Assembly: GCA_005880805.1 (NCBI GenBank)
Contig: VBFZ01000151.1
Span: 1-11,505, forward strand
Source: Chloroflexota bacterium
GTDB lineage: Bacteria; Chloroflexota; Limnocylindria; Limnocylindrales; CSP1-4
Direction of reading: 5' to 3'
DNA: 11,505 nucleotides
Of the stretch, positions 1 through 6,175 are shown one piece after another; position 1 is the stretch's first letter, and the number at the start of each line of letters is the position of its first letter. A program made the position numbers and the translations under genes. Under the pieces are notes generated by a model. That model was given only the letters and a program-made list of their open reading frames with translations, was not told where the DNA came from and made no database searches.

Positions 1-600
1 CGCATCGGCCCCGACCGGCTGCCCCAGCCACGACTGGACCGTCGACCATACTGGCCCACTTGACGCATTCCATGTCCCACGCGGCGGGAGCTGGACGAGC
101 GGTACGAGGTAGCGAACCGCGTACGCCAGCGATGAAGCGTCGTGGTCGGGCCACTGCTCATGGAGCAGGTTGCCGAGCTGCGCCGTGCTGAGCGGGCGCT
201 TTTCGAGCAGCGCGCGGCCGACCTCAATCACGGCCTCGATGTCGGCGCCCTGGAGGTTCCGTGCGAACGGGCTGCCCGAATAGAAGCCGCGCTCGAGGAC
301 GGGCTGGATGACCGGGCGCATCGCGAGGCAGTCGCGGGCCGTCACGAGGTGGAGAGTGGTGCGCATCAACGAAGTCCGGACCGCGGCGCGGTCCGTGATG
401 AGCTGCGACAGCGTGGCGGGATCGAAGTCCTCGAGCCGGCTCCAGAGGGCCACGTACGGGTTCGCGGGGATCTGGGCCTGCATCCCCACCAGGTGCTCGA
501 TCGCGTCCGGAACGGGGAGTTGATGTCGCTGGAGGAGGAGCTGCCGCTCCAGCAGGGCGCGATTCAATGCCCGTTTGTCGAGGATTGGACCGCTTGCCAT
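1..600 (-). CDS. AlkZ/YcaQ-like winged-helix DNA-binding protein, probable DNA glycosylase (C-terminus beyond window)
   Basis: The frame is open for 200 codons from an ATG at 600 to the window edge, so only the N-terminal half or so is visible. The sequence looks like the winged-helix family (HTH_42, DUF1006) that includes AlkZ and YcaQ, glycosylases that excise bulky alkylated bases and unhook interstrand crosslinks. Visible family marks are the segment around residues 28-60 ([20 protein letters not shown]), an R-T-x-x-H-L element near residues 80-85, and a PPRG-T-W element near 173-178. A QAQ triplet at 41-43 fits the QxQ catalytic motif described for AlkZ; this placement is by eye. The start is 32 bases after the stop of the DinB-family gene, so the two probably share a transcript. 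The Shine-Dalgarno is weak (AGG about 4 bases before ATG). A non-enzymatic DNA-binding role remains possible because many members of this family are untested. Confidence 0.85.
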   Translation of the reverse strand, partial: MASGPILDKRALNRALLERQLLLQRHQLPVPDAIEHLVGMQAQIPANPYVALWSRLEDFDPATLSQLITDRAAVRTSLMRTTLHLVTARDCLAMRPVIQPVLERGFYSGSPFARNLQGADIEAVIEVGRALLEKRPLSTAQLGNLLHEQWPDHDASSLAYAVRYLVPLVQLPPRGTWNASSGPVWSTVQSWLGQPVGADA

Positions 601-632
601 GAACCTGGATCGACCGCGATCCGAGGCGAGCG

Positions 633-1193
633 TCATCCGGGTCGCAACGCGGCGTACAGATCCCGAACGAACCAGATCTCGGCCGTGTGCTCGATCAGCT
701 CCTTGTTTACCCACCACACGATGTCGAGCAGTGGCAGGGTTGGGTCGAGACCTCCCGGATACGCGCTCCGGCCAACGGTGTCGAGGTCGGAGTCGGTCAT
801 CGTCCCGATCCCGTCCCGCCATGCCGCGAGGCCCGTCCGGAGGAACGTGACTCCATCGGCTGCCGAGGTCGGCCAATCCGCGTCCGCGGGCATCAGGGAA
901 TGTGAACCGACCAGCCAATCCGCCCGAATCAGCGAGCCCCACCCGAGATGACCGATCGACCATGCCAGCGTTCTCGGTGGAGCCGCCTCGGGCTCGGGAG
1001 CCCAGGCGGTCTGATCCGGCTCACCGCGGCCGTCGCGACGGCGAACAGTCCACACGACGGGGGCGGGTTCCCAGAGATACTCCTCGTCCGTGATGCCCTG
1101 CAGCCGCGCGAGCAGCTGCTCGCTCATGTAGTCCCACTGCGCAAGGAACGGAGCGACCCGGTCGGGCACGTCCGGATACGAGCCAATTGTCAC
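633..1193 (-). CDS. DinB-superfamily (four-helix bundle) protein
   Basis: This is a 186-residue protein from a GTG at 1193. The frame stays open upstream to an ATG at 1304, but those 37 residues are Arg/Cys-rich, look non-coding and span two hairpins, whereas family members begin near the V-x-P-F-L-x-Q-W-D segment. The DinB/YfiT-like pattern is clear: an N-terminal helix with [12 protein letters not shown] (residues 34-45) and W-T-V, a central S-I-G-H-L helix with H82, and a C-terminal [16 protein letters not shown] helix (165-180) with H169. Those histidines are in the places where the family binds a divalent metal. Family members include thiol S-transferases and damage-inducible proteins of unknown activity, and the substrate here cannot be read from sequence. 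It lies 32 bases upstream of the AlkZ-like gene, and that partnership hints at handling of toxic or alkylating compounds, which is inference. The start codon lacks a strong Shine-Dalgarno. Confidence 0.85.
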   Translation of the reverse strand: MTIGSYPDVPDRVAPFLAQWDYMSEQLLARLQGITDEEYLWEPAPVVWTVRRRDGRGEPDQTAWAPEPEAAPPRTLAWSIGHLGWGSLIRADWLVGSHSLMPADADWPTSAADGVTFLRTGLAAWRDGIGTMTDSDLDTVGRSAYPGGLDPTLPLLDIVWWVNKELIEHTAEIWFVRDLYAALRPG

Positions 1194-1213
1194 GATTGGA
1201 TGATCGCAGAGGT

Positions 1214-1234
1214 TCCGGTCAGGGCCTGACCGGA
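1214..1234 (-). promoter_or_regulatory. Perfect 9-bp inverted repeat in the leader of the DinB gene
   Basis: The arms TCCGGTCAG and CTGACCGGA are exactly complementary and separated by three bases. The element lies 20 bases upstream of the GTG start of the DinB-family gene, in the 196-base gap after the LuxR-type gene. No T-run follows it on the minus strand, so an operator or 5'-leader hairpin is more likely than a terminator. The regulator is unknown. Confidence 0.4.
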
Positions 1235-1281
1235 TTTGCGCTGCAAGGCGCGCGCAACGACTCCCGGCGATTCGCGGAAAT

Positions 1282-1300
1282 GCTCGAAACCCATTCGAGC
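1282..1300 (-). terminator. Weak stem-loop downstream of the LuxR-type gene
   Basis: The arms GCTCGAA and TTCGAGC form a perfect 7-bp stem with a five-base loop, about 90 bases past the stop of the LuxR-type gene. On the minus strand it is followed by ATTTCC, a poor U-tract, so it could be a weak intrinsic terminator or simply a leader structure. I see nothing else in the 1194-1389 gap apart from the stronger inverted repeat at 1214-1234. Confidence 0.2.
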
Positions 1301-1389
1301 GCACGCTCTCAGTGCGTCGTTCGTTGATCTTTGATTAGCGGACGGCGCGTTTCCTTGTCTGCGACGCCGATGTGCGCGGCGGCTGCACG

Positions 1390-4300
1390 TCAGCGCGCCA
1401 GGCTGAGGCGCACGGCCATGGCGGCGGCCTCCACCCGGTTCGAGACCCCGAGTTTGCCCAGGATGTTCGAGACGTGGACGCCGGCAGTGCTCTCGCTGAT
1501 GAAGAGCGATTCGGCAATACGGCGGTTCGTGTATCCGGCAGCCAGGAGCGCGAGCACCTCGCGTTCGCGATGCGTCAGCCCCAGGCGGTCGGACGTGGCG
1601 GGAGGCGCGCTTTCCGTCTCCGTTGGTCCGCTGGCGGCGACCTGAAACCGAGCCGCACGGGCCAGCTCCTCTACCGCCAGACGCAACGGTACGGCTCCCA
1701 TTTCGGAACACAGCGACCAGGCCTCGCGGAGCGCCGAATCGGCGTTGGGTCGCGGACCACGTGCGGCCAGGATGGCCTCGGCTTTGCGGTACAGGCTCCC
1801 CGCGAGTTCGTACGGTCGACGAGGAGACCGGAAATGGCGCTCGGCGGCGGCCCAGGCCTCCGGCTTCGGACTGTTGACGAGTCGCGTAGCTTCCGCCTCG
1901 GCCAGCCGGAGATTGCCTCGCGCCTCACCGAAGACCGGGCTCGTATCGTCGGCGAATTCCGCCATCAGGGCCCGCAGCATCTCGACTCGGGACTGCCCGA
2001 TGGCTTTCGCCCTCTCCTCGCCGTCGGAGTCCCGCTGGGCTCGAGCGACCTCGGCCAGGTCGGCTTCGACCGTGAGTGCCAACCGAATGACTCTCGAGCG
2101 GAAGCGAACGTCTTCGGCGTCCGCCAGCCAGGTCAATGCGCGGTCTGCGATCGCTCGGCCGTCCTCCAGCCGACGTTCGCTGAGGGCCAGCTCCAGCAGT
2201 CCACCGGCAAGGTTCCCAGCAAACGCAGCATCGGCGAGAAGCTCCGTTCCGTCGCTTTGCGCCTCGAGCAGCCGATCGATGCCGTCTGACCGTCCCGTAC
2301 GGACCGCCAGGAGGCCAATCCATACGGCATTCCACAGGTGACCGGCGCCCTGGTCGCTGGGCACGAAATTCTCTTCGAGGATCGACTGAGCCTCTGTCCA
2401 GCGACCGACGACAATGAGCGGCTCGGCGACGATGGAACCAAATCCCCTCAGGCGCGTGGCACGCGCCCACTCGGCACCTTCCAGGCCGACACGAACTGCC
2501 TCTTCGAGGAGTTCACAATCCAGGAGGGTGCTCGTCAACGTCAGGTAGGCCGTGCCACGCACCGATTCGTCGGTCCCTTCTCGGGCTCGTGCCAGGGCGT
2601 CGCGAAGCACGGCAAGACCGCGGTCGCTGTCGCCGATGATCGCGAGGGCAGACCCGAGGACGGTCTGGGCTTCGATGTCGTTGCCGCCCGACGCCTGCGT
2701 GGCGACGACGGCCTCTTCGGCAATCGGAATGGAGCGCCGGTAGTCACCGGCGTACAGCACCAGCTGCGCGAGGGCCGTGGTCGCGAGCGCCTTCTCGCGC
2801 GAAGGAGGCCTGTCCGCAAGCGAGGCAACGGCATCCTCGAGAAGGCGGATCGCGGACGGAAGGTCGCCCCCGAGATATACCGACCAGGCGAGCCGCTCCG
2901 TGAGGCGTACGGCTCGGGTCGGATCGGCCGGCGGATCGGCCGCGTCGACCGCCTGCTTCGCAAGGACGCTCGCCCGGCGCGGGTCGTTGGCGACCAGCAG
3001 GACGCCCGCGGCGTCGTAGAGGAGCTCGGCATAGTCCTCGTCGGGCCGTTGCGCCTCGGGAAGAGCATCCCACAGATCGATGGCGCGCTCGTACGCGCCG
3101 GCCGACTCGGGAAACGCCGAGGCACGATAGCTCGCGCGGGCGGCCGCGACTTCCGATCGCAGCGCAAGGGCGAGGTCCTGGGATGCCCGCGCATGGTGGG
3201 CCAGCGCTGCGAGGTGGCTAGCGCCGGATGCCCCTACCGGGACATCGCGCGCCTTGAGAGCGACCGCGTAGGCCGCGTGAATCCTGCGACGTTCGGCGGC
3301 CAGGAGCTCGTCGTGGACCGCCTCGCCCTGGAGGGCATGCCGAAACGCGTACTCAGGCACACGCGCATCGGGTGAAACCACCAGCAGGTGGGACGAGATC
3401 AGCTCACCGAGCGCCTCCGACAGCGTCTCCTGGTCCAGGCCCGACACTTGCTCGAGCAGGTCGTGATCGATCGTTCCGCCTGCCACCGATGCGAGCTCGA
3501 GCAGTCGGCGAGCCGGTGCGGGGAGCAGCGCGAGCCGAGCCACCAGGACGTCGCGCAACCTGGCCGGCAGGTGCTCGCTCTCGCTCGCTGCGCGGGTTGC
3601 GAGCAGCTCTTCGGCAAAGAACGGGATCCCCTCGGAGCGGCGATTGATCAGGTCGATCAGCCCGACGGTCGGCGTTTTCCCTTCAATCGCGGCCACCTGT
3701 TCGGCCAGCTCGTCTCGATCAAAGCGTGGCAGGTCGATCTGCTCCACGCGCTGCAGTCGCTGGATCTCGGCGAGCCACGGACGGAGGGGGTGACGGCGAT
3801 GAAGCTCGTCCGACCGATACGTTCCGACGACGAGCGTTCGCTCCGTTCGAAGGTGGCGCACGACGAACGCGAGGAGGTCCCGCGTCGAGCGATCGGCCCA
3901 GTGCAGGTCCTCGATCGCGAGCAGGACGGGATGGTCTTCGCCGAGGCGCGCCAGCATCGTCAGGAAGCCCTCGAACAGCCGCGTCTGCGCCCACTCGGGG
4001 GCGCTGGCCGGTGGGGGGGTCCCGGCTCCGATCAGGAGCTCTGGGACGAGCCTGGCGAGCTCCACGGTGGCAGGATCGATGAGCCGGTCGAGTTCGCCGG
4101 GATCGACCTGGCGAACCAGGCCGCGAAGGGCTTCGGCGACCGGCGCGTACGGCAGGCCTTCCGCGGCGCCGAGGCTGACCGAACCTCCCTCCAGCACGAG
4201 ATCGCCCCGCTCGCGGGCCCTCGCGGCAATCTGTGCGACAAGACGGCTCTTGCCGATGCCGGCTTCGCCGGCGACCAGCACGAACGACGGGTCGCCTCGC

Positions 4301-4398
4301 TCGGCGCGCTCCAATGCCTCCTCGAGGGCGATCAACTGAGCCCTCCGGCCGATGAAGATCGGACTCGAGACGCGGCCGGCCATGTCGTTGGCGATCAT
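1390..4398 (-). CDS. Large ATP-binding LuxR-family transcriptional regulator (LAL/MalT-like)
   Basis: A 1002-residue regulator. The N-terminus has an AAA/NTPase domain with Walker A GEAGIGKS at residues 44-51 and a Walker B strand VLLAIEDLHWAD at 158-169. A long helical middle region follows (about 350-900), rich in Ala/Leu/Glu repeats of TPR type, as in LAL regulators where it senses ligands. The C-terminal 64 residues (939-1002) are a clear LuxR/GerE helix-turn-helix: LTHREREVLALLAAGYTNRRIA, then S-x-S-T-A-G-V-H-V-S-N-I-L-x-K-L-G-V. Family members are ATP-dependent activators of catabolic or secondary-metabolism genes; the targets here are unknown. The ATG at 4398 is chosen because AGGAG lies 8 bases upstream. 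The frame extends 24 codons further to an ATG at 4470, but that stretch contains two perfect stem-loops and reads poorly as protein. The small lipoprotein gene ends 96 bases upstream. Confidence 0.93.
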   Translation of the reverse strand: MIANDMAGRVSSPIFIGRRAQLIALEEALERAERGDPSFVLVAGEAGIGKSRLVAQIAARARERGDLVLEGGSVSLGAAEGLPYAPVAEALRGLVRQVDPGELDRLIDPATVELARLVPELLIGAGTPPPASAPEWAQTRLFEGFLTMLARLGEDHPVLLAIEDLHWADRSTRDLLAFVVRHLRTERTLVVGTYRSDELHRRHPLRPWLAEIQRLQRVEQIDLPRFDRDELAEQVAAIEGKTPTVGLIDLINRRSEGIPFFAEELLATRAASESEHLPARLRDVLVARLALLPAPARRLLELASVAGGTIDHDLLEQVSGLDQETLSEALGELISSHLLVVSPDARVPEYAFRHALQGEAVHDELLAAERRRIHAAYAVALKARDVPVGASGASHLAALAHHARASQDLALALRSEVAAARASYRASAFPESAGAYERAIDLWDALPEAQRPDEDYAELLYDAAGVLLVANDPRRASVLAKQAVDAADPPADPTRAVRLTERLAWSVYLGGDLPSAIRLLEDAVASLADRPPSREKALATTALAQLVLYAGDYRRSIPIAEEAVVATQASGGNDIEAQTVLGSALAIIGDSDRGLAVLRDALARAREGTDESVRGTAYLTLTSTLLDCELLEEAVRVGLEGAEWARATRLRGFGSIVAEPLIVVGRWTEAQSILEENFVPSDQGAGHLWNAVWIGLLAVRTGRSDGIDRLLEAQSDGTELLADAAFAGNLAGGLLELALSERRLEDGRAIADRALTWLADAEDVRFRSRVIRLALTVEADLAEVARAQRDSDGEERAKAIGQSRVEMLRALMAEFADDTSPVFGEARGNLRLAEAEATRLVNSPKPEAWAAAERHFRSPRRPYELAGSLYRKAEAILAARGPRPNADSALREAWSLCSEMGAVPLRLAVEELARAARFQVAASGPTETESAPPATSDRLGLTHREREVLALLAAGYTNRRIAESLFISESTAGVHVSNILGKLGVSNRVEAAAMAVRLSLAR

Positions 4399-4404
4399 AG
4401 GTCC

Positions 4405-4424
4405 CGCTCCTGGCCACAGGAGCG
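4405..4424 (-). promoter_or_regulatory. Perfect 8-bp hairpin enclosing the Shine-Dalgarno of the LuxR-type gene
   Basis: On the minus strand the arms CGCTCCTG and CAGGAGCG pair perfectly around a TGGC loop. The downstream arm contains AGGAG, the ribosome-binding site 8 bases before the ATG at 4398. When folded, the hairpin would hide the site, so it could be a translational switch or an RNA thermometer-like element. The structure is read directly; the regulatory role is inference. Confidence 0.5.
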
Positions 4425-4426
4425 AA

Positions 4427-4448
4427 TGGGTCCGAGTTACCGGACCCA
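4427..4448 (-). promoter_or_regulatory. Perfect 8-bp dyad upstream of the LuxR-type gene, possible operator or tandem hairpin
   Basis: The arms TGGGTCCG and CGGACCCA are perfectly complementary around a six-base spacer, giving a 22-base dyad two bases from the Shine-Dalgarno hairpin. Its size and symmetry fit a site for a dimeric regulator, such as autoregulation by the LuxR-type protein, or a second mRNA hairpin. No U-tract follows, so it is not a normal terminator for the lipoprotein gene. Confidence 0.4.
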
Positions 4449-4494
4449 CTGCTGTCGCGTGAGCTCCCATCCGCCCCGACGGGTCTGCGTGGAA

Positions 4495-4956
4495 CTACCC
4501 CGCGAGGGCCGCGAGGTCTGCCTCGCACAACTCGATCGCGCTGGTCAGGGTCGTCGGCGAGCACAGGGTGCGCAGCTGGCTGCTGAACTCGGCGCGGGCC
4601 TTCGCATCGTGCGCCCTCTGAGCAGCTGCGAGGTTGGCGAGCACGTGCCGGTATGCATCGTCGACCGCCTTGATCGCGCCGGCACCGATCTGCGCGGACA
4701 GCTCCTTCCGGAATTGGTAATAGCGGCGCATGTCGTGATTCCGGATGGCCTCATGGAGGTTGGCCGTCAGTCGCGCGACTTCGCTGTCGTCCGCGGCGGC
4801 CGGCGCGACGGATGCGGCCGCTGCGCCCGGGCTGGCGGGGTTGTTCGCGTTCCGGGGAGGGCCTCCCATGCACGCGACTGCGGCAAAGGCCGCGCCGACG
4901 AAGAGGAGCGAGATCCCAGTCCAGGGGACGGCCGAAGGTCGGGAGCTGGTAGCCAT
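4495..4956 (-). CDS. Small predicted lipoprotein, unknown function
   Basis: A 153-residue protein from the ATG at 4956, preceded by AAAGGA with 7 bases of spacing. The frame remains open further upstream to 5031, but without a comparable ribosome site. The N-terminus is a lipoprotein signal: polar start, hydrophobic core (residues 13-28, ISLLFVGAAFAAVA) and Cys29 in A-V-A-C followed by M-G-G. A Pro/Ala/Ser-rich spacer (about 30-57) leads to a compact, charged, all-helical domain (58-153) with amphipathic heptad-like stretches. Two cysteines near the end, C132 and C144, could form a disulfide outside the membrane. I do not recognise the family. It may share a transcript with the LuxR-type gene 96 bases downstream, suggesting an envelope partner or target of that regulator; this is only positional inference. 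Confidence 0.75.
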   Translation of the reverse strand: MATSSRPSAVPWTGISLLFVGAAFAAVACMGGPPRNANNPASPGAAAASVAPAAADDSEVARLTANLHEAIRNHDMRRYYQFRKELSAQIGAGAIKAVDDAYRHVLANLAAAQRAHDAKARAEFSSQLRTLCSPTTLTSAIELCEADLAALAG

Positions 4957-5129
4957 CGGAGGTTCCTTTCGGTACTCGGTGACGAGTTGATCGACAGGAA
5001 CGACCGTAGGTTTGGGTGCCTGGCGCGCCATCGGGAAGGCTCGGGATTGTTGCCCGGCCCGACCCTTTATTTTTCGGGGCGCCCTCGCTGAGCCGCCTTT
5101 AGTTCCCGGTTGAAATCACCCTTCGTTCT

Positions 5130-5143
5130 GACCTGCGCAGGTC
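5130..5143. promoter_or_regulatory. 14-bp perfect palindrome upstream of the lipoprotein gene
   Basis: The sequence GACCTGCGCAGGTC is its own reverse complement over 14 bases with no spacer. It lies about 175 bases upstream of the lipoprotein start, in a stretch with no gene. The form fits a binding site for a dimeric repressor; nothing identifies which one. Confidence 0.3.
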
Positions 5144-5175
5144 CGACCTCAAGGCCTGTTTTGCTCTGAATCGCA

Positions 5176-5203
5176 CGCTTATGCATGGGGGGACTGATAA
5201 GCG
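5176..5203. repeat. 7-bp inverted repeat with 14-base loop
   Basis: The arms CGCTTAT and ATAAGCG are perfectly complementary around a loop that contains a run of six G on the plus strand. It belongs to the cluster of inverted repeats between the terminator near 5360 and the lipoprotein gene, and could be part of a leader RNA on the minus strand. Confidence 0.25.
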
Positions 5204-5239
5204 CCAATTTCGCCCGGATCGTGGTCCACGGGCAGGCCC

Positions 5240-5267
5240 GCCGAGCGTGCGTGAGCGCACGCGCGGC
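5240..5267. repeat. Long hairpin, 7+4 bp with one mismatch
   Basis: GCGTGCG and CGCACGC pair perfectly around a TGAG loop. A single A/G mismatch below is followed by a further 4-bp GCCG/CGGC stem. The 28-base element stands in non-coding sequence with no U-tract on either side. Its function is unknown; it could be leader structure for the lipoprotein transcript. Confidence 0.3.
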
Positions 5268-5353
5268 TCCACGGGGCGGCACCGACCCGCTTTGTAGTCC
5301 GTGGATGCATGAGCAGCGGGAACCGTCGCCGGCGCCTCTTCGAGGCACGAATC

Positions 5354-5393
5354 AGAAACAAATTCGGAGCGGCTCCCGAAGGAGCCGCTCCGA
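5354..5393 (-). terminator. Strong intrinsic terminator with C(UUCG)G loop
   Basis: A perfect 13-bp GC-rich stem (arms at 5364-5376 and 5381-5393) closes on the ultrastable UUCG tetraloop when read on the minus strand. The stem is followed by ATTTGTTTCTG, a U-rich tail. Polarity is clearly minus, since the plus strand has no T-run after the stem. It should end the candidate small RNA that begins near 5537 and any read-through from the four-gene operon that stops at 5660. Confidence 0.85.
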
Positions 5394-5537
5394 TGCTGTC
5401 CCGGTGAAGGTGCGTCCCGTCGAGACGGGAACGCCTTCTGCCACGCGCCAAGGGCATCTATCACGTCGGCTGCACCGACTACCCTGACCCTACCTACCCA
5501 TGACCTTGGTGCTGGGGCAGCTGGCTGCCATGCAGCA
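5354..5537 (-). ncRNA. Candidate structured small RNA, about 185 nt
   Basis: Between the promoter at 5543-5571 and the terminator at 5354-5393 the minus strand contains successive helices. (1) A 5' hairpin at 5510-5537: TGCTG pairs with CAGCA, enclosing GGCAG with CTGCC. (2) A long-range helix CCAAGG (5504-5509) with CCUUGG (5448-5453), which encloses a small GUCGG/CCGAC hairpin at 5466-5480 and a G-tract segment. (3) A 33-nt hairpin at 5406-5438: GAAGG pairs with CCUUC and CCCGUC with GACGGG. (4) The terminator stem. No convincing protein reading frame covers it. It does not match the 4.5S SRP loop motif, tmRNA, RNase P or the long 6S hairpin as I know them. It could alternatively be a structured 3' UTR of the operon. 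Structure and signals are seen; being an independent RNA gene is inference. Confidence 0.4.
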
Positions 5538-5542
5538 TGAAT

Positions 5543-5612
5543 ACTGTACGCCCGCGCGACCTCGAAGCCAAGAGTTTTGTTCGTAATACTTGTGAAAATC
5601 TCTTAACCTTTG
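5543..5612 (-). promoter_or_regulatory. Predicted sigma-70-type promoter with AT-rich upstream (UP-like) stretch
   Basis: On the minus strand, TTGGCT (5566-5571, 4 of 6 to TTGACA) is followed after exactly 17 bases by TACAGT (5543-5548, 4 of 6 to TATAAT). Immediately upstream, 5572-5612 is the most AT-rich stretch in the window and resembles an UP element. The start would fall near 5537, the first base of the 5' hairpin of the candidate small RNA. Confidence 0.4.
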
Positions 5613-5659
5613 TGGCCCGCCTGAATGCCGCCCGAAACAGGGCTCCCGGAACGCGGATT

Positions 5660-6151
5660 TCAGTCGTCGTGCACCTCGACCGAGGTCATCGCGACCGGCT
5701 CGAGCGGCTTGTCGCCCGCGCCGGTCCGTCCCCCTGCGATGGCGTCGACGACGTCCAATCCGTCGGTCACCGTGCCGAAGATCGTGTAGTTCTTCGGCAG
5801 CCGGCCGACCAGGTCCTGGTGGCAGATGAAGAACTGGCTGCCGTTCGTGTTCGGCCCGGCGTTGGCCATCGCAAGCGTTCCGCGGTGGTAGTCGCCGGTG
5901 AACGGCTCGTCGTCGAACTTGTAGCCTGGTCCGCCGGTCCCGACGCGGCCGGCCTCGAGTGAAGATTTCTTGCCGTACTGGCCGTCGCCGCCCTGGATGA
6001 CAAATCCCGGGATCACCCGGTGGAAGACGACGTCGTCGTAGAAGCCCTTCCGCGCCAGGTCGACGAAGTTGCCGGCCGCCTTGGGCGCGCTGTCGGAGTA
6101 GAGCTTGACCTGGATGTCGCCCTTCTCGGTGTGGATCGTTGCGCTTGTCAT
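5660..6151 (-). CDS. Cyclophilin-type peptidyl-prolyl cis-trans isomerase, cytoplasmic
   Basis: A single-domain 163-residue cyclophilin that catalyses cis-trans isomerisation of X-Pro bonds during folding. The family core is intact: FHRVIPGFVIQGGD at 43-56 with catalytic Arg45, G-T-G-G-P-G-Y at 71-77, and M-A-N-A-G-P-N-T-N-G-S-Q-F-F-I at 95-109. The position of the human CypA tryptophan (W121) appears to be occupied by Leu118, as in many bacterial members that bind cyclosporin poorly. There is no signal peptide or membrane segment, so it should act in the cytoplasm. The start is firm: AGGAGG lies 7 bases before ATG. It is the last gene of a four-gene operon, 24 bases after the HisA-cyclophilin fusion, and shares an obvious paralogous relationship with that protein's C-terminal domain. 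It is about the usual family length and shows no anomaly. Confidence 0.95.
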   Translation of the reverse strand: MTSATIHTEKGDIQVKLYSDSAPKAAGNFVDLARKGFYDDVVFHRVIPGFVIQGGDGQYGKKSSLEAGRVGTGGPGYKFDDEPFTGDYHRGTLAMANAGPNTNGSQFFICHQDLVGRLPKNYTIFGTVTDGLDVVDAIAGGRTGAGDKPLEPVAMTSVEVHDD

Positions 6152-6175
6152 GCGAGTCCTCCTGGGTCGACGTGG

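Noticed and set aside
3388..5091. A 567-codon open frame on the plus strand
   Set aside because: It is antisense to the LuxR-type regulator and the lipoprotein, which have unmistakable motifs. Its translation is Arg/Gly/Asp-rich without family features, as expected from high-GC shadow frames.
5080..5110. ECF-sigma-type promoter (GGGAACT on the minus strand) for the lipoprotein gene
   Set aside because: No matching CGTC-like -10 occurs 15-17 bases downstream, so the -35 resemblance alone is not enough.
5040..5350. Possible tRNA (GGCTCAGCGA resembles a D-arm)
   Set aside because: There is no GTTCRA T-arm at the right distance, no seven-base acceptor stem and no anticodon arm.
5099..5464. A 121-codon minus-strand frame across the gene-free region
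   Set aside because: It has no ribosome site, reads as low-complexity Arg/Ser/Pro sequence and runs through the strong terminator hairpin.
5620..5659. Terminator directly after the last cyclophilin gene (GCCC-TGTTTC-GGGC)
   Set aside because: The stem is only four base pairs and no U-tract follows. The strong terminator at 5354-5393 is a far better candidate.
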